DNA from: Macrostomum hystrix
Lineage: Eukaryota > Platyhelminthes > Macrostomidae
DNA length: 64,000 nucleotides
Assembly: GCA_950097015.1 (NCBI GenBank)
Contig: CATNEN010000003.1
Span: 12,367,501-12,431,500, forward strand
Direction of reading: 5' to 3'
Within the stretch, counting starts at the first letter, position 1. Every line of letters starts with the position of its first letter. Below are positions 8,878 through 18,883 of the stretch, piece after piece. The position numbers and the translations under genes were made by a program. The notes beneath the pieces are model-generated. The model saw nothing but the letters and a program-made list of their open reading frames with translations. It did no database searches and was not told the DNA's origin.

Positions 8878-9448
8878 TCACTGTTCCTGACACACTGTTC
8901 CTGACACACTGTTCCTGACACACTGTTCCTGACACACTGTTCCTGACACACTGTTCCTGAAACACTGTTCCTGATACACTGTTCCTGACACACTGTTTCT
9001 GAAACACTGTTCCTGACACACTGTTCCTGACACACTGTTTCTGAAACACTGTTCCTGACACACTGTTCCTGACAAACTGTTTCTGACACACTGTTCCTGA
9101 TACACTGTTCCTGATACACTGTTCCTGATACACTGTTCCTGATACACTGTTTCTGATACACTGTTCCTGATACACTGTTCCTGACACACTGTTCCTGACA
9201 CACTGTTTCTGACACACTGTTCCTGACACACTGTTCCTGACACACTGTTCCTGACACACTGTTCCTGACACACTGTTCCTGACACACTGTTCCTGATACA
9301 CTGTTCCTGATACACTGTTCCTGATACACTGTTCCTGATACACTGTTTCTGACACACTGTTCCTGACACACTGTTCCTGACACACTGTTCCTGACACACT
9401 GCTCCTGACACTCTGTTCCTGACACACTGTTCCTGACACACTGTTCCG
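8878..9448. repeat. Minisatellite, 14-bp unit (CTGTTCCTGACACA)
   Basis: About 40 units with two main variant positions (GACACA/GATACA, TTCC/TTTC), arranged in blocks of like variants. The reverse strand of the main unit carries GTGTCAG. Open frames across it are repeat artefacts. Confidence 0.92.
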
Positions 9449-9550
9449 GACGGAATAAACGGACTACAAATTAAGAACAATCGCCGTTAAAAGCAGCCTC
9501 TGCATCTTGTCGAGTTTCTGCAACGGCAGAAAAGTCATGGCAGCTTTTGC

Positions 9551-9789
9551 TGCACGCTAGGCTGCTCGAATAACTCGTCAGTGTCTCCGCAGTGTCCTTC
9601 CATTTCTTTTCCAAAGGGAACTAAAATGAAAAGAAAGTGGCTGATTGCGCTTCAGCGCAAGGAGTTCAAACCATCGATGTCCACCCAAGTCTGCTCAGTC
9701 CAGTTTGCAGAGTCTTGCTTCAAGGAGCAACTAGCCGGCTTTCTGCCCACCACCAAATGCTGTTCCATCTATCTTCCCGGCGCTCCCTG
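9551..9789 (+). pseudogene. THAP zinc-finger domain fragment
   Basis: The translation from 9551 gives CTLGCSNNSSVSPQCPSISF, then PKGTKMKRKWLIALQRK and VCSVQFAESCFKEQ, ending at TGA (9787-9789). Spaced cysteines at the start, the F-P-K...W core and the C-S-x-x-F (usually C-S-x-H-F) box are the THAP pattern, a DNA-binding fold found in P-element transposases and host proteins. The usual His of the C2CH set is replaced (VQF), the start Met is out of frame (ATG at 9537) and no further domain follows. Read as a decayed relic. Confidence 0.55.
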
Positions 9790-9989
9790 ACCGCCTGCAG
9801 TCGGAAAGCACCGGAAAATTAAACAGAGAGCCAAAACATTGAAGGACGCAATTCTGTATCTAATTCTTGCCAGATGCATGTTTAACGAAGCAGCGGCATC
9901 GAGATTGAATTTCTTGACCTCCGATTCACTGCTGAGCGGCATCGTACCTTGCAATACTGACGACCAAGCATTTGACTACTGCAACGTTG
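9790..9989. other. Flank of the THAP relic, nothing recognised
   Basis: The frame after the THAP stop could be decayed THAP-protein sequence (KQRAKTLKDAILYLIL), but no motif is convincing. Confidence 0.25.
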
Positions 9990-10113
9990 TTGCTGTTAAA
10001 TGTCGCTGCAGTCGATGATTGAATGGAATTCAAACAAATTCAAACAACTACAGTCAATGCGGCCCACTGTCGTCGTTTAGGTTCTCTCTTTGGCCCGCTA
10101 GCCCGACCCCTGC
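9990..10113. mobile_element. hAT-like terminal fragment
   Basis: In reverse, this reads CAGGGGTCGGGCTAGCGGGCC ... GTGGGCCGCATTGACTGTAG, matching the left part of the hAT-like element at 2403 (GCTAGCGGGAC ... GGGCCGCATTGACTGTAG). CAGGGGTCGG is a typical hAT start. Only one end is present. Confidence 0.55.
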
Positions 10114-10845
10114 CATAGACTATGCTTTTGCCAAAAAAATGCGACATTCGTCAGTGTTCAGTAGACACAACGCGTTTTGTCGGAATAAATGACGCAGCGC
10201 TAATGGTGGCGTACCCACGTCTTGGAGCAGATATAATTCAGATTGTATTATAGTTACTCTGATGACATCGTGTGAGCTATAAAACCTAACAGTGCAGTTG
10301 CACGCGCACGCCATTATTATCCGGCGTGAAGACATGCGTGTCACATCCATCACACAGCAGCTGCGAGAATTAAGCGGCATGGTCCCTCGCATGTATAGCA
10401 AGTAGCAACTGCCGCGCCTCTTCTCTGATTCACAAGAACTTATCTTTTCTGTTTGTCTGTGAAAAACGCGAAAGTTTCCTATTTCGCTAGTGTATTTTAT
10501 GAGAAAGTCAGCTTTTAATAACGTTTCCAAGAAACGAAGTCTCACGTTTTCCTTCTACTGGTCCGTGTTATTTAATTGCTTGCTCCCACTCTCTATTAGC
10601 TTGCAAAATGCTACATTACCTAACTTGCTATATAGCTGTCTGAAGATGCTTAAGGCTCGGTAGCAAAACGGTGCGGCCTCGGACCCCAGCTGCAAGAGAA
10701 ACCTGCTACTGTGTAGAAAGCATTGCCATCAGCTGCACTAGAGATTAATTGCTCTGCCGAAACCTCATTGGCGAATCAATATCAGTTCAACAAAAATTAG
10801 CAATGTAACCAACACAATGTAATCGAAAATACGAGTAACAGCCGA
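10114..10845. other. Intergenic, nothing recognised
   Basis: A 141-codon minus-strand frame crosses 10120-10545 but shows no motif and has low-complexity codon choice. I treat it as chance. Confidence 0.3.
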
Positions 10846-10849
10846 CACG

Positions 10850-11412
10850 GTTATGTGGTGTGTCGCTGCCTCACTTTCCAATGGTCGCTGCTTCGTTCCT
10901 CCCTCCAAGTTACGATTAATTTCAGGTCTTGGTTGGAGGTTAGCGAAGTAGTGACTTGCGGAGATGCACCTTATTCTGTGCAACCAAAGCTAATTTACAT
11001 AGCTGAACCCCTGCCTTCTGCATGCCTGCTTGTGCGACTCCATTATGTGCGTTGGGCCGGGTGTGAGGCGTTGTATGGAGTGGGGCGGGTGTGCACCAGC
11101 CATGCGAGCTCTGAGCGGCGGGTTTCACCAGCCGTCTGCGCGCGTGGCTTGGTCCTCTCGTCCCTACCCTTCTGGCATCTAAGTCCTCCCTGGTTTGGTC
11201 TCCTCTGTGCGTGTGCGGGTCTGGGGTGAGATGCACTTCGACTGCCGCCCCCTTCCCCGCTTGGCTTGCTGCTGTGCGTGAGGTGCCTGTGTCCAGGGGT
11301 CCAGATGGGCGAGTCGCGATGGGCGACTCTCGCCTAGTTCGCCGGCCTGGGGCATGCCGTTCCTGCGCTTGTGCGTCAAGTGCCCCAGGCCCCCTGCAAA
11401 TAAGAAGAAGAC
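10850..11412 (+). mobile_element. SINE-A copy 3, diverged
   Basis: In plus orientation it carries the same order of blocks as the copies at 2632 and 52721: a decayed tRNA-like head (GTCGCTGCCTCACTTTCCAA), GATTAATTTCAGGTC, GGAGATGCACCTTATTCTG, a GC-rich body and a CCCCCTGCAAATAAGAAGAAG tail. Many substitutions and indels make it the oldest copy. The A-rich tail differs from the TAGA-type tails of the other two. Confidence 0.6.
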
Positions 11413-11760
11413 TGTGCACTTCAGTTTGTTTTATTCGCGCTGTACCCTAGCCTTGTTTATCCCGGCTCGCTTGCTTCGCCCTCGCCCTCGCCTCGCCGGC
11501 CGATTGGCTGAGCCAGGCAGCCCTCCCCCCTTTTTTCTCTCTCAGCACTGCGAGGCTATGCCCCAGCCAATCAGATCTGCCGAGCTCTGCCCCTCCCCAC
11601 CCAGACCGGTTTGGCTCTATTTATGACCGCCCAGTGAGCCTGGGCCCCACTGCGACAGTCCCTTACTGCGAAGACTTTACTTATCGCGTGCTCTATTGCT
11701 GATACAATAAAATACAACTTGCTGATCTTTCGCCTGACAGGCTGCTCTATCGACCGGAAA
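11413..11760 (+). other. Promoter-like GC-rich block, possible solo LTR
   Basis: A compact block with two CCAAT-type motifs (GATTGGCTGAG; CCAGCCAATCAG), a TATA-like TATTTATGACC, and an AATAAA signal about 80 bp later (ACAATAAAATAC). This order resembles U3-R-U5 of an LTR, or a LINE/SINE 5' region. No flanking target duplication or coding region was found, so the call is weak. Confidence 0.3.
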
Positions 11761-12540
11761 TAGACATCGCCCGTTGTTACCTACTTCTGGGGTGCTGGGT
11801 TCGTGTCACTACTATTTAGGCAGGGCGTCCCAACGCCTGGATATTGCTTTAGAATTACCAATGATCGTAGTACTGTACTATACCACTGTACTGTATTTGC
11901 ACCCTATTTTAGAAGCACAGTCCCTTCACCACTATGCCAGACGAAGTCTGAGCGTCCTAACGCCAGGCTGAGTAACGTGCGATCCATTTTGAGTACCAAC
12001 GCCTGGCGTGCATCGACGATAGGAGACACCTTAAATAAAATGGCTATCGCGTGAACTAACATTCGCTCTGAAAAGAGCCTATAGAAAAGCCGGTTCACAC
12101 AATTTTGTCACACATAGAGTCACTCACGAGTCACTTTCTGATCACTATCGCTTTCAACTGCCCAGCATGGACAGAAAATAGCTCATCTAAATGCTGCATC
12201 ATGCAGTGTAACTACATTCTGCACACTAGGCGTCTGTAACAGCCCCGAGAAAATTTTATAAACAGGAAGCTTGGAAAGCACCAATCAAACTAGACTGGTA
12301 TTTTCCTGACCAGTGTAAAATAAATTCATAAATATGGAGATTAAACGTAAGAATGTAATTGCACGTGATAAACCACGACAAAAACAACGCGGCTTGAAGC
12401 CGAATCGTTATCGAAAGCAGTAAGTATTTTTCTCAACAACTACAAACTCCAGGCAGAGCAAGATAAAGCAACTAGGAGAATGGATAAATAAAAGCGAAGA
12501 CAGCACCACTAAATAATTAGTTAGAAGGTTTCGCACAAAT
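11761..12540. other. Region upstream of GT31 copy C
   Basis: Contains three short repeats of CCAACGCCTGG in direct or inverted form (11825-12010), otherwise AT-rich. The last part, including GTGGCGCCATC near 12542, matches the upstream region of copy A and may be promoter or 5' UTR. Confidence 0.35.
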
Positions 12541-12613
12541 CGTGGCGCCATCGCGAATCCATTGCACCAGCGGGATCAATTCTGCCAAACACAATCGCTG
12601 GAATCTTCGAGCA

Positions 12614-13998
12614 ATGGTCCTGGGAACAGCTGTCTACAGTGTTCTGATGGCCTTCCTGCTGCTAAGAATGTCGACTGGAAGCAGCCCAGAACCTGCTTCA
12701 AATACAAATGTCAGGTAGGCACTCACACATTCCCAAAGCAATTACCACATGCAAGAGTGCAGCAAATCGTATTTGTTTTCACATCAAAGCAGAACTCATC
12801 GTCCAATACCGGACAATGAGCCAACGGCATCAAGAGACCCGAACTGGAGGCTACAAACCATTGGGAACACTGTTGACAGACACGAGCCGTCCAAACAGCA
12901 AATCAGCAGCCAACATCCCCAATCAATAGTCAAAGTCAACCATCCTCTGTCAACGTCTGCGTCGCTGCAGTATCGACAGCGCTGTTGGAAAGCCAACTAC
13001 AGCAGTCCGGACCGTCAGCCAGTGGACCACACGCCTCGACCGTTCCTGATCAGCGCTGGACCAGCTCAGTGCCGCGGAGACATCTTCCTGCTGATCTTCG
13101 TGCAGTCGGCAGTGCAGAATCGAGCTCGACGCGACCTCATCCGAGCCACCTGGGCCTCCGTAACAAACATCGGCGGCGACCGTCTACAGACGCTCTTCTT
13201 CGTCGGCAGGACAGGCGAACCGAGTCAAGATGAAGCTCTGCGACGAGAGAGTGACACTCGAGCGGACATTGTGCAGGCAGACTTCGTCGACTCCTACAGG
13301 AACCTCACCTACAAGCACCTGTACGCACTGAAGTGGATCGCCGAGAGCTGCAGCTCTGTTCGCTACGTCATGAAGGTCGACGACGATGTCGTAGTGAATG
13401 TGTTCACGCTGCGGGAGTCGTTGCGGGAGGTCGTGGGCTCGAGGAGTGGAGACTTCTTTTACTGCGAGGTGATTTCCCGAGTTTTAAGAGCTTTCAATTT
13501 GCAAGTTTGCACTGGCGTCATCATCACTGGTGTCATGAGCATATGCCTCCAATTTATAGCAAGTGTCCAATTTTGAGGTCCTTATAAAGCTGCCAATCTA
13601 ATTTTTTACAGGTGAGTCGCGTTAAGCCAATCAGAACTAAGGCATCAAAGTGGTATGTCTCCCTTGACGAGTACCCAGGCGATACGTACCCTGACTACTG
13701 CAAAGGCTACGGCTACGTGATGAATGCCGGCCTCATCAAGAAGCTGCACCATTGCGCCAAGTGGCGTCGAATGTTCTGGATCGACGACGTTTTCGTGTCG
13801 GGCGACCTGGCGAGCGCTCTGAACGCACCGCGCATCCAATGGGAGGACGGCAGGGGCGCCAAGCAGCTGCACCCGCGACTGGCGGGTGCCGAGGCAGCGC
13901 AGATGTCAGTGGCCAACGCCGGTGGCAACAACGTGGTGCCATCGCTGCACCGGCGTGTGTGGCGGGCCATCGTCAGGTTCAGCGACTGGGGCCGGTAG
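12614..13998 (+). CDS. Beta-1,3-galactosyltransferase-like (GT31) gene, copy C
   Basis: Second intact family member, predicted Golgi type II transferase with the same role as copy A. Exons are 12614-12714, 12793-13468 and 13612-13998, giving 387 aa with consistent phases. Exon 1 encodes the signal anchor (MVLGTAVYSVLMAFLLL). Exon 2 is longer than in copy A at its start (RTHRPIPDNEPTASRDP). The DDD motif lies at about residues 230-232 in YVMKVDDDVVVN. Exon 3 has WIDDVFVSGDLA and ends DWGR, so the C-terminus differs from copy A (DWGWEDY). A polyadenylation signal AATAAA is at 14076-14081. The start Met was chosen because it precedes the hydrophobic anchor and gives the same 101-nt first exon as copy A. 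Donor and acceptor sugars cannot be told from sequence. Confidence 0.87.
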
Positions 13999-14075
13999 AA
14001 GACTCAAGACTGGAAGCTGAACTGTGCGGTTCAGCTACCTGACTCGTTTCGATATTGCAATACATATGGGACATA

Positions 14076-14081
14076 AATAAA
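14076..14081 (+). terminator. Polyadenylation signal of GT31 copy C
   Basis: AATAAA 78 bp after the stop codon, within ACATAAATAAATCG. Confidence 0.5.
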
Positions 14082-14365
14082 TCGTTGATGGTCTATGGTG
14101 ATACTGAAGTACTCAATCCAGTTCTTGGTACATGGCCAGAGACTATAAATAAAAGTTTATCAGAGTGGTGTTATAACACAGGTCTGATATGTTTTAGTGT
14201 TATCGACTAATATAGATATGTAAAACCTATAAAATAAAATAAGAATTTGTGGCAGTAACTAGATCGTAACTAGCTAGTTGCAAAGCCGCTATGAGTAATT
14301 AATGAATAGCATGTATTTTTCGGTTGCAAATCTGAAATTGATTTTTCTACAGTTCATTTAATTCT

Positions 14366-17300
14366 GGGGTTTAGCAAACTCCGGCACGCAGGCCAGATGC
14401 GGCCCTCGAAGCTCCCGAATCCGGCCCGTTGCCCCTTCCAACACCTATAGCTAGTGTCCTGTCTCATTTCTCCCGTGTCTGATCTGTCCTGTCTCATCTC
14501 TCCCGTGTCTGATCCGTCCTGCCCTATCTCTCCCGTGTCTGATCTGTCCTGTCATCTCTCCCGTGTCTGATCCGTCCTGTCATCTCTCCCGTGTCTGATC
14601 TGTCCTGTCATCTCTCCCGTGTCTGATCCGTCCTGCCCTATCTCTCCCGTGTCTGATCTGTCCTGTCCTATCTCTCCAGTGTCTGATCTGTCCTGTCCTA
14701 TCTCTCGAGTGTCTGATCTGTCCTGTCCTATCTCTCCCGTGTCTGATCTGTCCTGTCCTATCTCTCCCGTGTCTGATCTGTCCTGTCCTATCTCTCCAGT
14801 GTCTGATCTGTCCTGTCCTATCTCTCCAGTGTCTGATCTGTCCTGTCCTATCTCTCCCGTGTCTGATCTGTCCTGTCCTATCTCTCCCGTGTCTGATCTG
14901 TCCTGTCCTATCTCTCCCGTGTCTGATCTGTCCTGTCCTATCTCTCCAGTGTCTGATCTGTCCTGTCCTATCTCTCCAGTGTCTGATCTGTCCTGTCCTA
15001 TCTCTCCCGTGTCTGATCTGTCCTGTCCTATCTCTCCCGTGTCTGATCTGTCCTGTCCTATCTCTCCCGTGTCTGATCTGTCCTGTCCTATCTCTCCAGT
15101 GTCTGATCTGTCCTGTCCTATCTCTCGAGTGTCTGATCTGTCCTGTCCTATCTCTCCCGTGTCTGATCTGTCCTGTCCTATCTCTCGAGTGTCTGATCTG
15201 TCCTGTCCTATCTCTCCCGTGTCTGATCTGTCCTGTCCTATCTCTCCAGTGTCTGATCTGTCCTGTCCTATCTCTCGAGTGTCTGATCTGTCCTGTCCTA
15301 TCTCTCCAGTGTCTGATCTGTCCTGTCCTATCTCTCCCGTGTCTGATCTGTCCTGTCCTATCTCTCCCGTGTCTGATCTGTCCTGTCCTATCTCTCCAGT
15401 GTCTGATCTGTCCTGTCCTATCTCTCCAGTGTCTGATCTGTCCTGTCCTATCTCTCCAGTGTCTGATCTGTCCTGTCCTATCTCTCCAGTGTCTGATCTG
15501 TCCTGTCCTATCTCTCCCGTGTCTGATCTGTCCTGTCCTATCTCTCCAGTGTCTGATCTGTCCTGTCCTATCTCTCCCGTGTCTGATCTGTCCTGTCCTA
15601 TCTCTCCCGTGTCTGATCTGTCCTGTCCTATCTCTCCCGTGTCTGATCTGTCCTGTCCTATCTCTCCAGTGTCTGATCTGTCCTGTCCTATCTCTCCAGT
15701 GTCTGATCTGTCCTGTCCTATCTCTCCCGTGTCTGATCTGTCCTGTCCTATCTCTCCCGTGTCTGATCTGTCCTGTCCTATCTCTCCCGTGTCTGATCTG
15801 TCCTGTCCTATCTCTCCAGTGTCTGATCTGTCCTGTCCTATCTCTCGAGTGTCTGATCTGTCCTGTCCTATCTCTCCCGTGTCTGATCTGTCCTGTCCTA
15901 TCTCTCGAGTGTCTGATCTGTCCTGTCCTATCTCTCCCGTGTCTGATCTGTCCTGTCCTATCTCTCTAGTGTCTGATCTGTCCTGTCCTATCTCTCGAGT
16001 GTCTGATCTGTCCTGTCCTATCTCTCCCGTGTCTGATCTGTCCTGTCCTATCTCTCCCGTGTCTGATCTGTCCTGTCCTATCTCTCCCGTGTCTGATCTG
16101 TCCTGTCCTATCTCTCCAGTGTCTGATCTGTCCTGTCCTATCTCTCCCGTGTCTGATCTGTCCTGTCCTATCTCTCGAGTGTCTGATCTGTCCTGTCCTA
16201 TCTCTCCAGTGTCTGATCTGTCCTGTCCTATCTCTCCCGTGTCTGATCTGTCCTGTCCTATCTCTCCCGTGTCTGATCTGTCCTGTCCTATCTCTCGAGT
16301 GTCTGATCTGTCCTGTCCTATCTCTCCCGTGTCTGATCTGTCCTGTCCTATCTCTCCAGTGTCTGATCTGTCCTGTCCTATCTCTCGAGTGTCTGATCTG
16401 TCCTGTCCTATCTCTCCAGTGTCTGATCTGTCCTGTCCTATCTCTCCCGTGTCTGATCTGTCCTGTCCTATCTCTCCCGTGTCTGATCTGTCCTGTCCTA
16501 TCTCTCCAGTGTCTGATCTGTCCTGTCCTATCTCTCCAGTGTCTGATCTGTCCTGTCCTATCTCTCCAGTGTCTGATCTGTCCTGTCCTATCTCTCCAGT
16601 GTCTGATCTGTCCTGTCCTATCTCTCCCGTGTCTGATCTGTCCTGTCCTATCTCTCCAGTGTCTGATCTGTCCTGTCCTATCTCTCCCGTGTCTGATCTG
16701 TCCTGTCCTATCTCTCCCGTGTCTGATCTGTCCTGTCCTATCTCTCCCGTGTCTGATCTGTCCTGTCCTATCTCTCCAGTGTCTGATCTGTCCTGTCCTA
16801 TCTCTCCAGTGTCTGATCTGTCCTGTCCTATCTCTCCCGTGTCTGATCTGTCCTGTCCTATCTCTCCCGTGTCTGATCTGTCCTGTCCTATCTCTCCCGT
16901 GTCTGATCTGTCCTGTCCTATCTCTCCAGTGTCTGATCTGTCCTGTCCTATCTCTCGAGTGTCTGATCTGTCCTGTCCTATCTCTCCCGTGTCTGATCTG
17001 TCCTGTCCTATCTCTCGAGTGTCTGATCTGTCCTGTCCTATCTCTCCCGTGTCTGATCTGTCCTGTCCTATCTCTCTAGTGTCTGATCTGTCCTGTCCTA
17101 TCTCTCGAGTGTCTGATCTGTCCTGTCCTATCTCTCCCGTGTCTGATCTGTCCTGTCCTATCTCTCCCGTGTCTGATCTGTCCTGTCCTATCTCTCGAGT
17201 GTCTGATCTGTCCTGTCCTATCTCTCCAGTGTCTGATCTGTCCTGTCCTATCTCTCCCGTGTCTGATCTGTCCTGTCCTATCTCTCCAGTGTCTGATCTG

Positions 17301-17812
17301 TCCTGTCCTATCTCTCCAGTGTCTGATCTGTCCTGTCCTATCTCTCCAGTGTCTGATCTGTCCTGTCCTATCTCTCCAGTGTCTGATCTGTCCTGTCCTA
17401 TCTCTCCCGTGTCTGATCTGTCCTGTCCTATCTCTCGAGTGTCTGATCTGTCCTGTCCTATCTCTCCCGTGTCTGATCTGTCCTGTCCTATCTCTCGAGT
17501 GTCTGATCTGTCCTGTCCTATCTCTCCAGTGTCTGATCTGTCCTGTCCTATCTCTCCCGTGTCTGATCTGTCCTGTCCTATCTCTCCCGTGTCTGATCTG
17601 TCCTGTCCTATCTCTCCCGTGTCTGATCTGTCCTGTCCTATCTCTCCAGTGTCTGATCTGTCCTGTCCTATCTCTCCCGTGTCTGATCTGTCCTGTCCTA
17701 TCTCTCCAGTGTCTGATCTGTCCTGTCCTATCTCTCCCGTGTCGCATATTCCAACAGTTCATTCGGCATGTGGTCTTTCAAGTTCTCTCAGTGGGCCGCA
17801 AGTTTGCCGGCC
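14366..17812 (+). mobile_element. hAT-like element carrying a 3.3-kb internal minisatellite
   Basis: The left terminus CTGGGGTTTAGCAAACTCCGG and the right terminus, read in reverse (CAGGGGCCGGCAAACTTGCGG), form imperfect inverted repeats of the hAT type. The flanking octamers ATTTAATT and ATCTAAAG agree at about five of eight positions, as a decayed 8-bp target duplication might. Next to the left end is the GCCAGATGCGGCCCTCGAAG ... CCGGCCCGTTG block shared, reversed, with the element at 2403. Between the ends lies almost nothing but the 30-bp array (14455-17745). No transposase is present. Confidence 0.55.
14455..17745. repeat. Large minisatellite, 30-bp unit (TCTCTCCCGTGTCTGATCTG...)
   Basis: About 110 units, almost all exactly 30 bp and differing mainly at two bases (CC, CA, GA or TA before GTGTCTGATC). 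The first few units have irregular lengths. Because 30 is divisible by three, a 1067-codon frame runs through it, which is not a gene. Variant order shows higher-order duplication: the rare TA unit at 15961 recurs at 17071, 37 units later, in the same neighbourhood of variants. Confidence 0.95.
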
Positions 17813-18883
17813 CCTGATCTAAAGCTTTCCTCAAATAATTTGAGCACAGTAAGAAAGAAAACAGACATTTTGTTTTTATTTCTGACCAAGATAAGCAGCT
17901 ATAAGTTTATGTCAGTCAATAGTATTTATCTTTTGCAGGTTTTTTGCCCTGCACAATACACAATGTCCTAGAGCAAGCATATTAGAGATTGACAACGTGA
18001 TAAACTGTATTGAAATACTAGTACATTATTACAATAGTACAATACAAGTTATAAATAAATAGGCAGTTAAGAAAAACTATAAATGTAACATGACTTAGGC
18101 AAACTAATAATTTAATATTAACATTTTAACCGAAGCAGATGAATACACACATATAAAATGTGTCCACAAATGAACAAAATAGGATGCACCAGGCTGCTAA
18201 ATCAGAGCTCAGTAGTTTGTTTTCCTAATAAACAGATTGATTGCAATTTTGGCCCGATACGAGTTTAGAACTAGAACTGTTTGTTCAATTTTAGTACACT
18301 GGAATCTAAAGTTGGAGAATAAAAATAAATTGGTAATAACTGCCCAATAACACGCTGTTGACAACGTATTAGTATAAGTATTTTTAGATACCAAATAATC
18401 AATAGAGATAGTAAACAGCCTTCACCTGCCAGTTTATAAGGAAATGAAATTGTTATAATATATACTATTTATAGCACTATTAGTATCGTAGACACAAGTA
18501 ATTATTTAGGATTAGAATAAAGTCGACTGTTTCTGTATGAAACTGGTAATTAAAGAAATTTGTGTATTAAATGTCAACAATAATTTACTCTCTGCCTACT
18601 GTAAGTAGGTAATTACGAAATAGATTTTATAAATCAATCAACTAGAGTAGATGTAGATAGCATCTTTGATTGAAACCAAACTAAACAGTAACGAGACAGA
18701 TAAGACATAACAGACACAAATAGAGAGAGATAAAAAAGCAACAAAAATACAATAATTATCACCACATATGTACTTGTCTACAGTAAAAAACTGTCTTTTT
18801 TAAACATTTTCCCAAATCAGGTGTCGGATCGGTACTAACAAAGTTTTGAACAAATCCGAAGTAGATGATTTAATTGAGTTTCT
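17813..18883. other. AT-rich spacer 3' of the ARP1 gene
   Basis: No repeat or coding motif found. The first bases after the ARP1 stop on the minus strand would be its 3' UTR; an ATTAAA-type signal is possible about 10-15 bp past the stop. Confidence 0.35.

Noticed and set aside
7534-9480. Several open frames of 160-340 codons on both strands
   Set aside because: They read through 21-bp and 14-bp minisatellites; only the GT31 and SLC5 ends correspond to real gene fragments.
10120-10545. 141-codon minus-strand frame
   Set aside because: No recognisable domain and no neighbouring exon; probably chance.
14619-17822. A 1067-codon open frame (SDLSCPISPV repeats)
   Set aside because: Produced by a 30-bp tandem repeat whose length is divisible by three; no start context, splice structure or non-repeat coding sequence.
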